NCBI GenBank assembly: GCA_001593855.1 | Contig: LUCC01000018.1 | Coordinates: 1-11,259 of the forward strand | DNA from: Candidatus Hecatellales archaeon B24 | GTDB lineage: Archaea; Thermoproteota; Bathyarchaeia; Hecatellales; Hecatellaceae | Direction: 5' to 3' | DNA length: 11,259 nt | In this document: piece by piece, positions 1 through 5,946 of the stretch | Layout of the letters: the number at the start of each line of letters is the position of its first letter | How positions within the stretch are numbered: position 1 is the stretch's first letter | Notes under the pieces: model-generated | Told to the model about the DNA's origin: nothing | What the model saw: the letters and a program-made list of their open reading frames with translations, nothing else | Database searches by the model: none | Made by a program: the position numbers and the translations under genes

Positions 1-435
1 ATGGAGTGGCAGAAGCCCTTCGTAAGCTGGGTTGGCTTCAGCGTGGTAGCCTCCTACGGTCCTCCTGAAACCCTGCCAGCCGGAAAAGCCGCTGAGCTGG
101 CGTCCAAAGCCAAAGCTGAAAACGTGAAGCTGATAATCGACAACCTTCAAAGCGGAACAGGCTTCGGCGCATCTCTCTCATCTGAGACGGGAGCAGTCCA
201 CGTGGTTCTCACAAACTTCCCCGGGGCAATTCCCGGAACTGAAAGCCTGCCTAAACTCTTGAAGTATAATGCTGAAAGACTTTTCAAGGCTGTCGAGCAG
301 GCGAAGTACACCGAGGACCTGAGAAGCCAGATAAGCAGCCTTGAAGGACAGCTCACCGTCTTCGAGGTGGCAACCATCATCCTAGCGGCGGTAGCGGTGA
401 TTGAGGGAGTATTTCTCTATGCGAGAAAAAGATAG
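1..435 (+). CDS. metal-type ABC transporter solute-binding protein, C-terminal part (5' end outside window)
   Basis: The 144 visible residues look like the C-terminal lobe of a TroA/ZnuA-type (SBP_bac_9) solute-binding protein, which captures metal ions outside the cell for an ABC importer. Family-like stretches are GFSVVASYGPPE (about residues 12-23), a Lys/Ala-rich helix, KLIIDNLQSGTGFG (43-56) and VVLTNFPGAIPGTES (68-82). They are followed by a helical segment (about 88-117) that could form a short coiled coil, a hydrophobic helix (about 119-140) and a basic ARKR end. That topology means the protein is held in the membrane by its C-terminus. The frame is open at the first base, and the N-terminal lobe expected of the family is missing, so the ATG at base 1 is probably an internal Met and the gene starts upstream. 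It overlaps the next gene by 17 bases, so they are probably co-transcribed. Family call fairly sure; the metal is unknown. Confidence 0.75.
   Translation: MEWQKPFVSWVGFSVVASYGPPETLPAGKAAELASKAKAENVKLIIDNLQSGTGFGASLSSETGAVHVVLTNFPGAIPGTESLPKLLKYNAERLFKAVEQAKYTEDLRSQISSLEGQLTVFEVATIILAAVAVIEGVFLYARKR
403..409 (+). promoter_or_regulatory. ribosome binding site deciding the start of the FmdE-family gene
   Basis: GAGGGAG lies 9 bases before the ATG at 419, inside the 3' end of the preceding gene. The in-frame TTG at 401 has no such purine-rich site ahead of it, so the ATG at 419 is the better start. Confidence 0.5.
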
Positions 436-850
436 AAGAGTCCTAAAGGAGATAGCAGACAAAATCAGGGATTTCCACGGGCACTTCGGCCCCTTCGCTG
501 CTTTAGGGGTTAGGCTTGGATGGACTGGAATGGAAAGGCTTAGAGCCAGGCGTGGAGATGAAGGACTTAAGGTAAGCCTGTCCCTGAACGTTATGAAGCC
601 TCCTACCACCTGCATTATCGACGGAATCCAGGTTTCCACCGGGTGCACCATAGGTAATGGAAGGCTTAAGGTTAAGCTTGGAAGGGCTGTAGCAGCCAGT
701 TTTAAGTTAAAGGGAAAACGGGCGGTTAGGCTTAAAGTTTCCACCCGGTTTATAAGGTGGATGAGGAAGAGGCTTGAGGAGGGTGAACCCTTAGAGAAAG
801 TAGCCTACGATGTCCTAGCGGCGGAACCTAAGAGAATCTTCGCTAGATAG
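419..850 (+). CDS. FmdE-family protein (formylmethanofuran dehydrogenase subunit E-like), stand-alone
   Basis: The 143-residue protein has the FmdE fold signature: FHGHFGPFAALGVRLG (residues 19-34, with H20 and H22) followed by CIIDGIQVSTGCTIGNG (65-81, with C65, D68 and C76). In this family such His and Cys residues can bind a metal. Despite the name, small FmdE proteins occur widely outside methanogenesis and most have no proven reaction. Here the usual Cys of the HGHxCPG motif is replaced (HGHFGPF), which I also associate with other archaeal members. The C-terminal zinc-ribbon that longer FmdE proteins carry is absent. The C-terminal half is very rich in Lys and Arg. It overlaps the solute-binding protein gene by 17 bases, suggesting translational coupling and perhaps a role in handling the imported metal (inference). 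A TTG at 401 is an alternative start. Confidence 0.8.
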   Translation: MREKDRRVLKEIADKIRDFHGHFGPFAALGVRLGWTGMERLRARRGDEGLKVSLSLNVMKPPTTCIIDGIQVSTGCTIGNGRLKVKLGRAVAASFKLKGKRAVRLKVSTRFIRWMRKRLEEGEPLEKVAYDVLAAEPKRIFAR

Positions 851-863
851 TTTTTCAGCCGTT

Positions 864-1481
864 TCAAGGAGGCTCTATGGTTGCATGCCTAGACTTCATT
901 TCCTCCTCGCTTATTCCAAGCCTGTGCATGAGCTCTACTATGAGGGCGTCCAAGAATATGGCTGCAGCTATCTCGAAGACTGTTCCCAAAGGGGCTAGGG
1001 GCTCGTGGACGCCGAGAATCTGCCTTGAGAAGTAGTCTCTCCTCTCAGCAAGCTTGGTTCTCCCGTACACTACCATTATGTGGTCTGCACATTTGCCCAA
1101 CGGAGAACGAGGGTGAGAGGTTATAGCAACCACCTTGGCTCCAACCCTTTTTGCTATCCTAGCCGCTGTAACCACCAGCGTGGTCGTGCCTGAACCGGAA
1201 ATGGCGAAGAGGATGTCATCCCTCCCAACAGCAGGCGTTACCGTTTCTCCCACGACGTGAACGTTAAAGTTCAGGTGCATAAGCCTCATGGCGAAGGCTC
1301 TGCCTACAAGCCCGCTTCTTCCAGCTCCTAAAACAAGGATTTTCTTGCCTGTCTTCTTGGCTTCAACCAGCATGTCTATAAGCTTCAATGTTTGCTCCGG
1401 GCTTATCCGCTCTATGTTGGCTGCAACCGCCTTAATTATCTGGGCCATAGCCTTCTTGGTAAGTTCCACTTTAAACTTCAT
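864..1481 (-). CDS. 6-phospho-3-hexuloisomerase (SIS domain)
   Basis: The protein (205 residues from the ATG at 1481) is a single SIS sugar-isomerase domain. It interconverts D-arabino-hex-3-ulose 6-phosphate and fructose 6-phosphate in the ribulose monophosphate pathway. In archaea this pathway mainly runs in reverse to supply ribulose 5-phosphate for nucleotides, or fixes formaldehyde. Visible signatures are ILVLGAGRSGLVGRAFAMRL (about 48-67), GETVTPAVGRDD (78-89), AISGSGTTT (93-101), AITSHPRSPLGKCAD (119-133) and PLGTVFEIAAAIFLDALI (164-181), the overall pattern of MJ1247-type enzymes. The partner hexulose-phosphate synthase is not next to it. It starts 8 bases after the uspA stop, so the two form one transcription unit. 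An in-frame TTG at 1487 is an alternative start. Its end faces the FmdE-family gene, with a 13-base gap. KpsF-type arabinose-phosphate isomerases share the fold but usually carry extra CBS domains, absent here. Confidence 0.88.
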   Translation of the reverse strand: MKFKVELTKKAMAQIIKAVAANIERISPEQTLKLIDMLVEAKKTGKKILVLGAGRSGLVGRAFAMRLMHLNFNVHVVGETVTPAVGRDDILFAISGSGTTTLVVTAARIAKRVGAKVVAITSHPRSPLGKCADHIMVVYGRTKLAERRDYFSRQILGVHEPLAPLGTVFEIAAAIFLDALIVELMHRLGISEEEMKSRHATIEPP

Positions 1482-1489
1482 CCCCAAAC

Positions 1490-1912
1490 TTATTTAACCA
1501 CTAAAACATGGCAGTCAGCCCATTCAACCACCCGGTAGGCGGTGCTTCCAAGAACCATCCGTTTAAGCCCTGTTAAACCGCGGGTTCCAATGACTATTAG
1601 TTCAGCTTCAATCTCTCTGGCTGTTTCAACGATAACCTCGGCTGGAGCGCCCTCCTTAACCATGCTTTCAAAGGTGACATCAAATTTACCAGCTTCAGCC
1701 TGAACTCTCTCAAGAGTTTTAACTCCGAACTCTCTAAGCTTTCTTTTAACCTGCTCTCTTTCATCTTCCTCGTATTCTTTAAGTCTTCTAAGCTCTACAA
1801 CGTAGAGGGCTACAACCTTCGAGCCGAAAAGCTTTGCCAGTGCCAGAGCCTCCCTAGCAGCTTTAAAAGCAGTTTCAGAGCCGTCTACAGGCACGAGAAT
1901 ATGCTTGTACAT
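1490..1912 (-). CDS. universal stress protein, UspA family, ATP-binding type
   Basis: From the ATG at 1912 the protein is 140 residues, a normal length for one Usp domain. It opens with MYKHILVPVDGSE (D10 being the usual nucleotide-contacting Asp) and ends with IGTRGLTGLKRMVLGSTAYRVV. The latter fits the G-2X-G-9X-G-S/T ATP-binding pattern (G109, G112, G122, S123), so this is probably an ATP-binding Usp rather than a non-binding one. Such proteins are cytoplasmic dimers linked to stress or energy status; the exact role is unknown. An upstream ATG at 1933 is in frame, but the added residues (MTGGKGD) are encoded by the GGAGGG ribosome-binding region, so 1912 is preferred. It is the first gene of a two-gene unit with the hexuloisomerase. 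Confidence 0.9.
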   Translation of the reverse strand: MYKHILVPVDGSETAFKAAREALALAKLFGSKVVALYVVELRRLKEYEEDEREQVKRKLREFGVKTLERVQAEAGKFDVTFESMVKEGAPAEVIVETAREIEAELIVIGTRGLTGLKRMVLGSTAYRVVEWADCHVLVVK

Positions 1913-1966
1913 GTCTCCCTTCCCTCCAGTCACCTAGCATACAAACTAAGCTTAATCAGCCTTAGA

Positions 1967-1975
1967 ATTTAAAAT
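1967..1975 (-). promoter_or_regulatory. TATA-box candidate for uspA-hexuloisomerase
   Basis: On the minus strand the site reads ATTTTAAAT, in the spacer between the end of ecfT (1992) and uspA. A start point about 25 bases downstream would fall near 1945, giving a leader of about 33 bases that includes the GGAGGG site before the ATG at 1912. This suggests uspA is transcribed independently of the ECF genes, though read-through is possible. Confidence 0.4.
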
Positions 1976-1991
1976 GGTTTCTATCCCCCCT

Positions 1992-2753
1992 TCAGAAACC
2001 TAAGAAGACTGGCAGAGAAAAACATAGGCGGAAATATACGGCTGAAGCCAGCATGGCTAAGGTTAAAACCGTAACGGCTAGGTCCACCCTCTTAAAGTTA
2101 AGCTTGTAAAGGCTGGTTCTAGGGTTTCCAGAGCCGTAGCCTCTTGCCTCCATGGCTTCAGCTATTTCAAGGCTTCGCTTAACAGAGCTTACGATTAACG
2201 GTATAAGCAACGGAATCCTCCGCTTGATACGCGCAATCAGGTTTCCGCTGTCAAGCTCCAGCCCCTTAGAACGTTGAGCGTCAGCTATGCTCTGAACTTC
2301 CAAGGCTAGTACGGGAACAAACCTGAAGGCCATGGTCAAGGCGAAAACCACGTCGAAGGGTATCCGGCTTTGCTGAAGGGCTAAACCAAACTCGTCTGGA
2401 GCCGTAACCAGAAAGAATAGGGAGAAGGAGGAAACCACCACTACGAATCTTAGGGCCATAGCAGCCGGGAACCCCCAAGACTTACCTGAACCGAAAAATA
2501 TGAACACTAGGTTTATGGCGAAGATTAGAACGGCGAGGAAAGCCAGTCCTTTAAGCGTTGAAAGCCATTCTTTGAGGACACCTCCTTTAGAAGCCAGTGG
2601 AACCATGGCCAAGGTTAAAATAGCCAGCACCACCAGCTCCTCGAAGAGCAAGCTGCAGACCACGAAGACAAGCGATATGAGAAACTTAACCCTAGGGTCA
2701 AGCCTGTGAAGGCCTGTTTCACCCTTCTTAAACATGAAGCCCCTGTAAGCCAT
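1992..2753 (-). CDS. ECF transporter transmembrane component EcfT
   Basis: This is the 253-residue membrane scaffold of an energy-coupling factor importer (CbiQ/EcfT family). It joins two ATPases to a substrate-specific S component for uptake of a vitamin or transition metal. Hydrophobic stretches lie at about residues 24-56, 66-90, 98-118, 131-155, 180-192 and 225-250. The cytoplasmic coupling helices carry the two expected motifs, DAQRSKG (158-164) and AMEARGYG (200-207). The N-terminal GETGLHRLDPRVK is also typical. The ATG at 2753 shares its A with the TGA stop of the upstream ATPase gene (TGATG) and has a GGGAGG site 5 bases ahead, so it is preferred to the TTG at 2756. Substrate cannot be told from EcfT. 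Confidence 0.92.
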   Translation of the reverse strand: MAYRGFMFKKGETGLHRLDPRVKFLISLVFVVCSLLFEELVVLAILTLAMVPLASKGGVLKEWLSTLKGLAFLAVLIFAINLVFIFFGSGKSWGFPAAMALRFVVVVSSFSLFFLVTAPDEFGLALQQSRIPFDVVFALTMAFRFVPVLALEVQSIADAQRSKGLELDSGNLIARIKRRIPLLIPLIVSSVKRSLEIAEAMEARGYGSGNPRTSLYKLNFKRVDLAVTVLTLAMLASAVYFRLCFSLPVFLGF

Positions 2754-3592
2754 CAAGGCCTCCCACTCCCAGACATGAGACGGCTTAAAATCAGCCTTTC
2801 AGCCTCCTCAACCGTGAAGACAGGCTGGGCTTCCACGCCCTCAAGCTCTAGGAAAAGCTCTGCCATCTGTGGAGCAGCCAGCGAAGCCTTCTTCAAAAGC
2901 TCCACGTTGGAAAGGATTTCCCGGGCTGAGCCTAACGCTGAAACTTTCCCGTCGACTAGAAGTGCCACATCAAAACCGCATTCGGCTGCGAACTCCACAT
3001 CGTGAGTTACCATGATGATGGTTCGGCCTTCCTCCATAAACTCTTCGAAGAGCTCTCTAAGACGAAGCTTGTTTTCCCTGTCTTGGCCGAGTGTAGGCTC
3101 GTCTAGAACCAAGTATTTGGGTTTCCAAGATACTATGCTTGCCATGGCAACTCTCTTTTTTTCTCCTCCGCTGAGTGTTAGAGGCGAATGTTTACGGTAG
3201 CGGGTGAGGTTGAAAAGCTCTAACACCCACTCCGTTCTCGCCTTTATCTCGTCTTGGGGGAAGCCGAAATTTTTCAGGGGGAAGGCGACTTCATCCTCGA
3301 CGGTTTCAGCGAAGAGCTGATGGTCGGGGTTCTGGAAGACTATGCCTACCTTCCTCGACAATTTAGCTACCGTAGCCTTTCTCGTGTCAACCCCGTCCAC
3401 GGTAACCCTTCCGCTGGTGGGCTTAAGCAGCCCATTTAAATGTTTTATGAGGGTTGTCTTACCCGCCCCGCTTCTACCCATGATGGCTAGGGAAGACCTC
3501 TCACCTATCGTCAAGGATACACCTCTCAGGGCTTCAACCCCTCCAGGATAAACGTAGCCGACATCCTCCAGCCTAATCACGGTTGAGAACAC
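2753..3592 (-). CDS. ECF transporter ATPase EcfA (second ATPase of the operon)
   Basis: A complete ABC ATPase of 279 residues with all motifs intact: Walker A GRSGAGKT (39-46), Q-loop FQNPDHQLF (Q87), signature LSGGE (140-144), Walker B YLVLDEP (160-166), TLGQD (167-171) and switch His (H197 in THD). The FQNPDHQLF and DEPTLGQD wording is characteristic of ECF/CbiO-type ATPases. It hydrolyses ATP on the cytoplasmic face together with the neighbouring ATPase, bound to EcfT. The GTG at 3592 gives a 20-base overlap with the upstream ATPase gene. A second GTG at 3580 gives an 8-base overlap and sits 9 bases after GAGGTG, so the true start may be 3580. Identity as an ECF ATPase is firm; only the start is uncertain. 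Confidence 0.92.
   Translation of the reverse strand: MFSTVIRLEDVGYVYPGGVEALRGVSLTIGERSSLAIMGRSGAGKTTLIKHLNGLLKPTSGRVTVDGVDTRKATVAKLSRKVGIVFQNPDHQLFAETVEDEVAFPLKNFGFPQDEIKARTEWVLELFNLTRYRKHSPLTLSGGEKKRVAMASIVSWKPKYLVLDEPTLGQDRENKLRLRELFEEFMEEGRTIIMVTHDVEFAAECGFDVALLVDGKVSALGSAREILSNVELLKKASLAAPQMAELFLELEGVEAQPVFTVEEAERLILSRLMSGSGRP
2759..2764 (-). promoter_or_regulatory. ribosome binding site of ecfT
   Basis: GGGAGG lies 5 bases before the ecfT ATG at 2753, inside the 3' end of the upstream ATPase gene. With the TGATG stop-start overlap it points to coupled translation. Confidence 0.5.
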
Positions 3593-4424
3593 CTCTAAGC
3601 TGAGCCGCCATCTCGCTGGTGGTGAGCGGGGTTAAACCCTCTAGGATTCCAAGCTTTGAAAGCCTCCTATGGAGGAGGATGACGCTTGGAATCCCTACCT
3701 TAAGGCTTAGCCTTTCAGCTGCTTCAGCCAGAATCTTCCGTGGCTCCCCGTTTAGAATTATTTTGCCATGGTCCATGAGGATTAAGCGGCTGGCATGGGC
3801 TGCGAGAGCTTCAAGCCTATGCTCAACAACGACAACGGTTAGGTCAAGCTTCCTTCTAAGCTTGGCAATCACGTCGAAGATTCCTCTAGCCGTTAAAGGG
3901 TCTAAGAAAGACGTAGGCTCATCGAAGACTATGATAGAGGGCTGCATGGCTAGGACGCAGGCTATGGCGGCCTTCTGCTGCTGGCCTCCTGAAAGCTCCC
4001 AGGGTGCCCTATCCTTTAAATCGGAGATTCCCACAAGCTCGAGAGACCAGTCTACTCTCCTCCTGATTTCTTCTGGAGGCACCCCAAGGTTTTCAAGGCC
4101 GAAGGCCACATCTCTTTCAACGTTAAACGAGAAAAGCTGGTTTTCAGGGTTCTGGAAGATTAAGCCCACATGGCTTGCCAGCTTGGCTGGAGGGGTCTCC
4201 CTAACGTTTAATCCATCTACAAAGATTTCACCTTCCAGCTCTCCTCCGTAGAAGTGTGGTATGAGTCCGTTGAGGCAGCGGCATAGGGTCGTCTTACCGC
4301 ATCCTGAAGGACCGGAGACCAGTGCGAACTCGCCTTTTTCTATGGTCAGGTTTAGGTTTTGAAGAACAGGGGCTTCAGCATTCTGATATTTGTAAGTTAG
4401 GTTTCGGATTTCGATGGCTGCCAT
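3573..4424 (-). CDS. ECF transporter ATPase EcfA (first gene of the operon)
   Basis: An ABC ATPase of 283 residues from the ATG at 4424. Motifs are Walker A GPSGCGKT (38-45), Q-loop FQNPENQLF (Q91), signature LSGGQ (144-148), Walker B IIVFDEP (164-170), FLDP D-loop (173-176) and switch His (H202, VEHRLE). The VEHR in place of the usual THD matches one of the two ATPase types seen in ECF and duplicated CbiO systems, so this and the downstream ATPase probably form a heterodimer with EcfT. An in-frame TTG at 4436 is an alternative start. Neither start has a clear ribosome-binding site, which would fit a short or absent leader. It is the first gene of the operon, downstream of a palindrome-rich control region. 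No S component gene is seen here. Confidence 0.92.
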   Translation of the reverse strand: MAAIEIRNLTYKYQNAEAPVLQNLNLTIEKGEFALVSGPSGCGKTTLCRCLNGLIPHFYGGELEGEIFVDGLNVRETPPAKLASHVGLIFQNPENQLFSFNVERDVAFGLENLGVPPEEIRRRVDWSLELVGISDLKDRAPWELSGGQQQKAAIACVLAMQPSIIVFDEPTSFLDPLTARGIFDVIAKLRRKLDLTVVVVEHRLEALAAHASRLILMDHGKIILNGEPRKILAEAAERLSLKVGIPSVILLHRRLSKLGILEGLTPLTTSEMAAQLRGVLNRD

Positions 4425-4446
4425 TTCGGTTTTCAAGAGCCATATT

Positions 4447-4473
4447 GGTAGCTTCTTAAAAAGCGTAGCTACC
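4447..4473. repeat. inverted repeat with 7-bp arms near the ecf start point (operator candidate)
   Basis: GGTAGCT (4447-4453) and AGCTACC (4467-4473) are perfect 7-bp arms separated by 13 bases. The repeat covers the region where transcription from the minus-strand TATA box at 4487-4497 should start. It could be an operator or the stem of a leader hairpin. No regulator gene is present in the window to pair with it. Confidence 0.45.
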
Positions 4474-4486
4474 CATAAATGTTAAA

Positions 4487-4497
4487 CTTATAAAAAA
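4487..4497 (-). promoter_or_regulatory. TATA-box candidate for the ecf operon
   Basis: The minus strand reads TTTTTTATAAG, a strong archaeal TATA-like box. A start point about 25 bases downstream falls near 4464, inside the inverted repeat 4447-4473, leaving a leader of roughly 40 bases before the ATG at 4424. A second weaker box on the same strand is CTTTTTAAG (4455-4463), which would instead give an almost leaderless transcript near 4436. Confidence 0.45.
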
Positions 4498-4518
4498 TGG
4501 AATCGAATTCCCTTTTTT
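4492..4518. repeat. 27-bp imperfect inverted repeat in the divergent promoter region
   Basis: AAAAAATGGAAT (4492-4503) and ATTCCCTTTTTT (4507-4518) pair over 12 bp with a single mismatch around the 3-base loop CGA. It overlaps the upstream edge of the ecf TATA box and lies about 30 bp ahead of the plus-strand TATA candidate. It may be an operator for either promoter. It also resembles a hairpin followed by T6, so a terminator cannot be excluded, although no transcript is expected to end here. Confidence 0.45.
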
Positions 4519-4545
4519 AGCTGGACAGGCCATTTAACTAGAAAG

Positions 4546-4553
4546 TTTTAAAT
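4546..4553 (+). promoter_or_regulatory. TATA-box candidate for the AT-rich glycosidase-like gene
   Basis: TTTTAAAT in an AT-rich stretch. A start point about 25 bases on falls near 4575, which is after the ATG at 4563 but just before the ATG at 4584. This supports the second ATG as the true start with a very short leader. Confidence 0.35.
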
Positions 4554-4583
4554 ATTCTAATTATGTTTAACCTACGTTTTCTA

Positions 4584-5729
4584 ATGTCGGAAGAGAAGGT
4601 TTCTAGGGAAAGACGTGCTACTTTAAAGCTTCTTGTTACCGGGATCATGGCTGGTGTAATTGCTGGGGTTGGGGGGTATTTTAGTGGTACTGCTCTTACT
4701 CCTCCACCTAAAACTATAATGAAAACTGTAACAGCAACTTTGACTTCTAAAACTATTACGAAGACGCTTAAGCCTCCCCTCGTTACAGAACTTGTTACTG
4801 CCACCGTAACGGCTCCTATTCCTAAGTCAGAGGAGGAAGTAAAGCCAGAGGAAATAAAGACAAAGACGGAGGAAAAAGTTTTATTTAAGCACCATAGGCG
4901 AAATATAACTTTTCTAAAATTTGTCTCTAGTGAGAATGGTATGTATTTACTTGATGACTCTGAGATTGCGGAACTAAAATCGTTAAACGTTAACGGTATT
5001 AGAATTTGTCCCCTTTATAGTCTTAGAAAGGATGGAACTATCAGGGAAGATATGCCTGAATTCTTTTTTACTAATCTTATTAAAAAAGTACATCATGAAG
5101 GATTTGCTGTTTTTTTAGATATAAATGTCGGCGGGATACCTACTGAAACTGGAGAACCTGTTAGAAAGTACGATGATCCAAAGCACATAAACGATCTCTA
5201 TGAAATTGCTTTCTATTGGACAAAAATTGCTGAAAAGGAAAAGGTAGAGTTTTTCTCGCCATTAAACGAGCCCAATCTTATGTTTGTAGATGAAAGCCTC
5301 GCTAACCAGTGGATTGAAAAATCACAGCAATTAAAATCTATTTTTTCAGGAAATTTGGTTTTGAAATTCGCTGATATCGGCCCTGAAAAAATTGGAGATA
5401 TATCTGAATATGATTATTTGGCTTTCGACATCATGTGGAGCGATGCTCGGTATCAAGAGTTAAGAAATCATTTGAAAATGGCTGTTGAAAAAGGGAATAA
5501 CTTAAAAAAGAAGTATGATTTAAAAGGATTTTTCTTTGGAGAACTTGGAGCTGAGAGGTCTAGGATTGACAAAAATGTTCAAGCGCAACTTTTTAAGATT
5601 ATCTTGGAAGAAACTTGGGGTAAAGTTGATGGTTATTGTTTTTTGGGGTGGTCAAACCTTGAGTTTAGATTTAGAGACAATGAGGAGGCTAAAGAAATTA
5701 TTAAAGAATGGTATGCACGGTCCCCCTAA
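4584..5729 (+). CDS. exported TIM-barrel protein resembling clan GH-A glycoside hydrolases
   Basis: From the ATG at 4584 the protein is 381 residues. The N-terminus MSEEKVSRERRATLKLL with a following hydrophobic stretch (about 14-38) looks like a Tat-type signal (RRATLK at 10-15, R10 and R11) or an uncleaved anchor. A Thr-rich linker follows (about 39-81), then a charged Glu/Lys stretch. The domain from about 99 to the end reads as a (beta/alpha)8 barrel: SLNVNGIRICPLYS early, GFAVFLDINVGG, then FFSPLNEPNLM (N228, E229, where clan GH-A keeps its acid/base after beta-4), FFFGELGAERS (E320, where the nucleophile sits after beta-7) and a Trp near beta-8 (GYCFLGWSN, W356). Catalysis on a polysaccharide is inferred, and the GH family is not recognised. 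The gene is much more AT-rich than its neighbours, suggesting transfer. An ATG at 4563 would add seven residues. Confidence 0.75.
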   Translation: MSEEKVSRERRATLKLLVTGIMAGVIAGVGGYFSGTALTPPPKTIMKTVTATLTSKTITKTLKPPLVTELVTATVTAPIPKSEEEVKPEEIKTKTEEKVLFKHHRRNITFLKFVSSENGMYLLDDSEIAELKSLNVNGIRICPLYSLRKDGTIREDMPEFFFTNLIKKVHHEGFAVFLDINVGGIPTETGEPVRKYDDPKHINDLYEIAFYWTKIAEKEKVEFFSPLNEPNLMFVDESLANQWIEKSQQLKSIFSGNLVLKFADIGPEKIGDISEYDYLAFDIMWSDARYQELRNHLKMAVEKGNNLKKKYDLKGFFFGELGAERSRIDKNVQAQLFKIILEETWGKVDGYCFLGWSNLEFRFRDNEEAKEIIKEWYARSP

Positions 5730-5759
5730 AGCCAGCATCCATTCCTGCTTCAGGACAAG

Positions 5760-5777
5760 AATAAGAAATTTCTTATT
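5760..5777. repeat. 18-bp perfect palindrome AATAAGAAATTTCTTATT
   Basis: The site is a perfect palindrome with no spacer. It starts 30 bases after the stop of the glycosidase-like gene and directly abuts the TGA (minus strand) of the possible broken small gene. It could be a protein-binding site or part of a two-way transcription end. Being AT-only except two G/C pairs, chance is not excluded. Confidence 0.5.
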
Positions 5778-5911
5778 TCAATTGAAGCCTCTAATTTCTA
5801 GTTCATCCCCAAACTCTCCGCAAATCTTCAAGCTGCTCACCTTCGCTACTTTCAGGTCTGTTAGAGGGGATATGTAGGCTCCGCTTTGCCGAATTTGGAA
5901 GCGTAAAGCAT
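5778..5911 (-). pseudogene. possible small broken gene (frame disrupted once)
   Basis: Read on the minus strand, an ATG at 5911 opens MLYASKFGKAEPTYPL and then meets a stop. The next frame continues without a start codon as TDLKVAKVSSLKICGEFGDELEIRGFN and ends at the TGA at 5778-5780. Joining the two with one extra base would give a protein of about 43 residues with a plausible charged and hydrophobic pattern. The second frame is in fact open from about 5955, overlapping the end of the DHH gene, but contains no ATG, GTG or TTG there. G+C is closer to the backbone genes than to the adjacent AT-rich gene. I recognise no family. It may be a remnant of a displaced gene, an assembly error in a real small gene, or chance. 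Confidence 0.22.
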
Positions 5912-5946
5912 GGCTTATGTCGCAAACTGTTATACCAACAATAAGT

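Noticed and set aside
419..850. FmdE-family gene as evidence of methanogenesis
   Set aside because: No other formylmethanofuran dehydrogenase subunit or methanogenesis gene is present, and FmdE-family proteins occur in many non-methanogens.
3619..4251. Long plus-strand open frame of about 210 codons opposite the first ATPase gene
   Set aside because: It is antisense to an intact ABC ATPase with all motifs, is Ser/Pro/Arg-rich in the way of antisense frames, and resembles no family.
4492..4518. The inverted repeat with T6 as a simple intrinsic terminator
   Set aside because: It lies between divergent genes, upstream of both starts, where no transcript is expected to end; a control site fits better, though a terminator is not ruled out.
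4437..5790. The AT-rich gene as part of an insertion sequence or integrated element
   Set aside because: I found no transposase or integrase, no tRNA and no convincing direct repeats flanking the gene, so only atypical composition is supported.
5536..5877. Plus-strand open frame of 113 codons overlapping the end of the glycosidase-like gene
   Set aside because: It is the shifted frame of the barrel domain (it reads through conserved-looking beta-7 and beta-8 codons in the wrong phase) and has no start site of its own.
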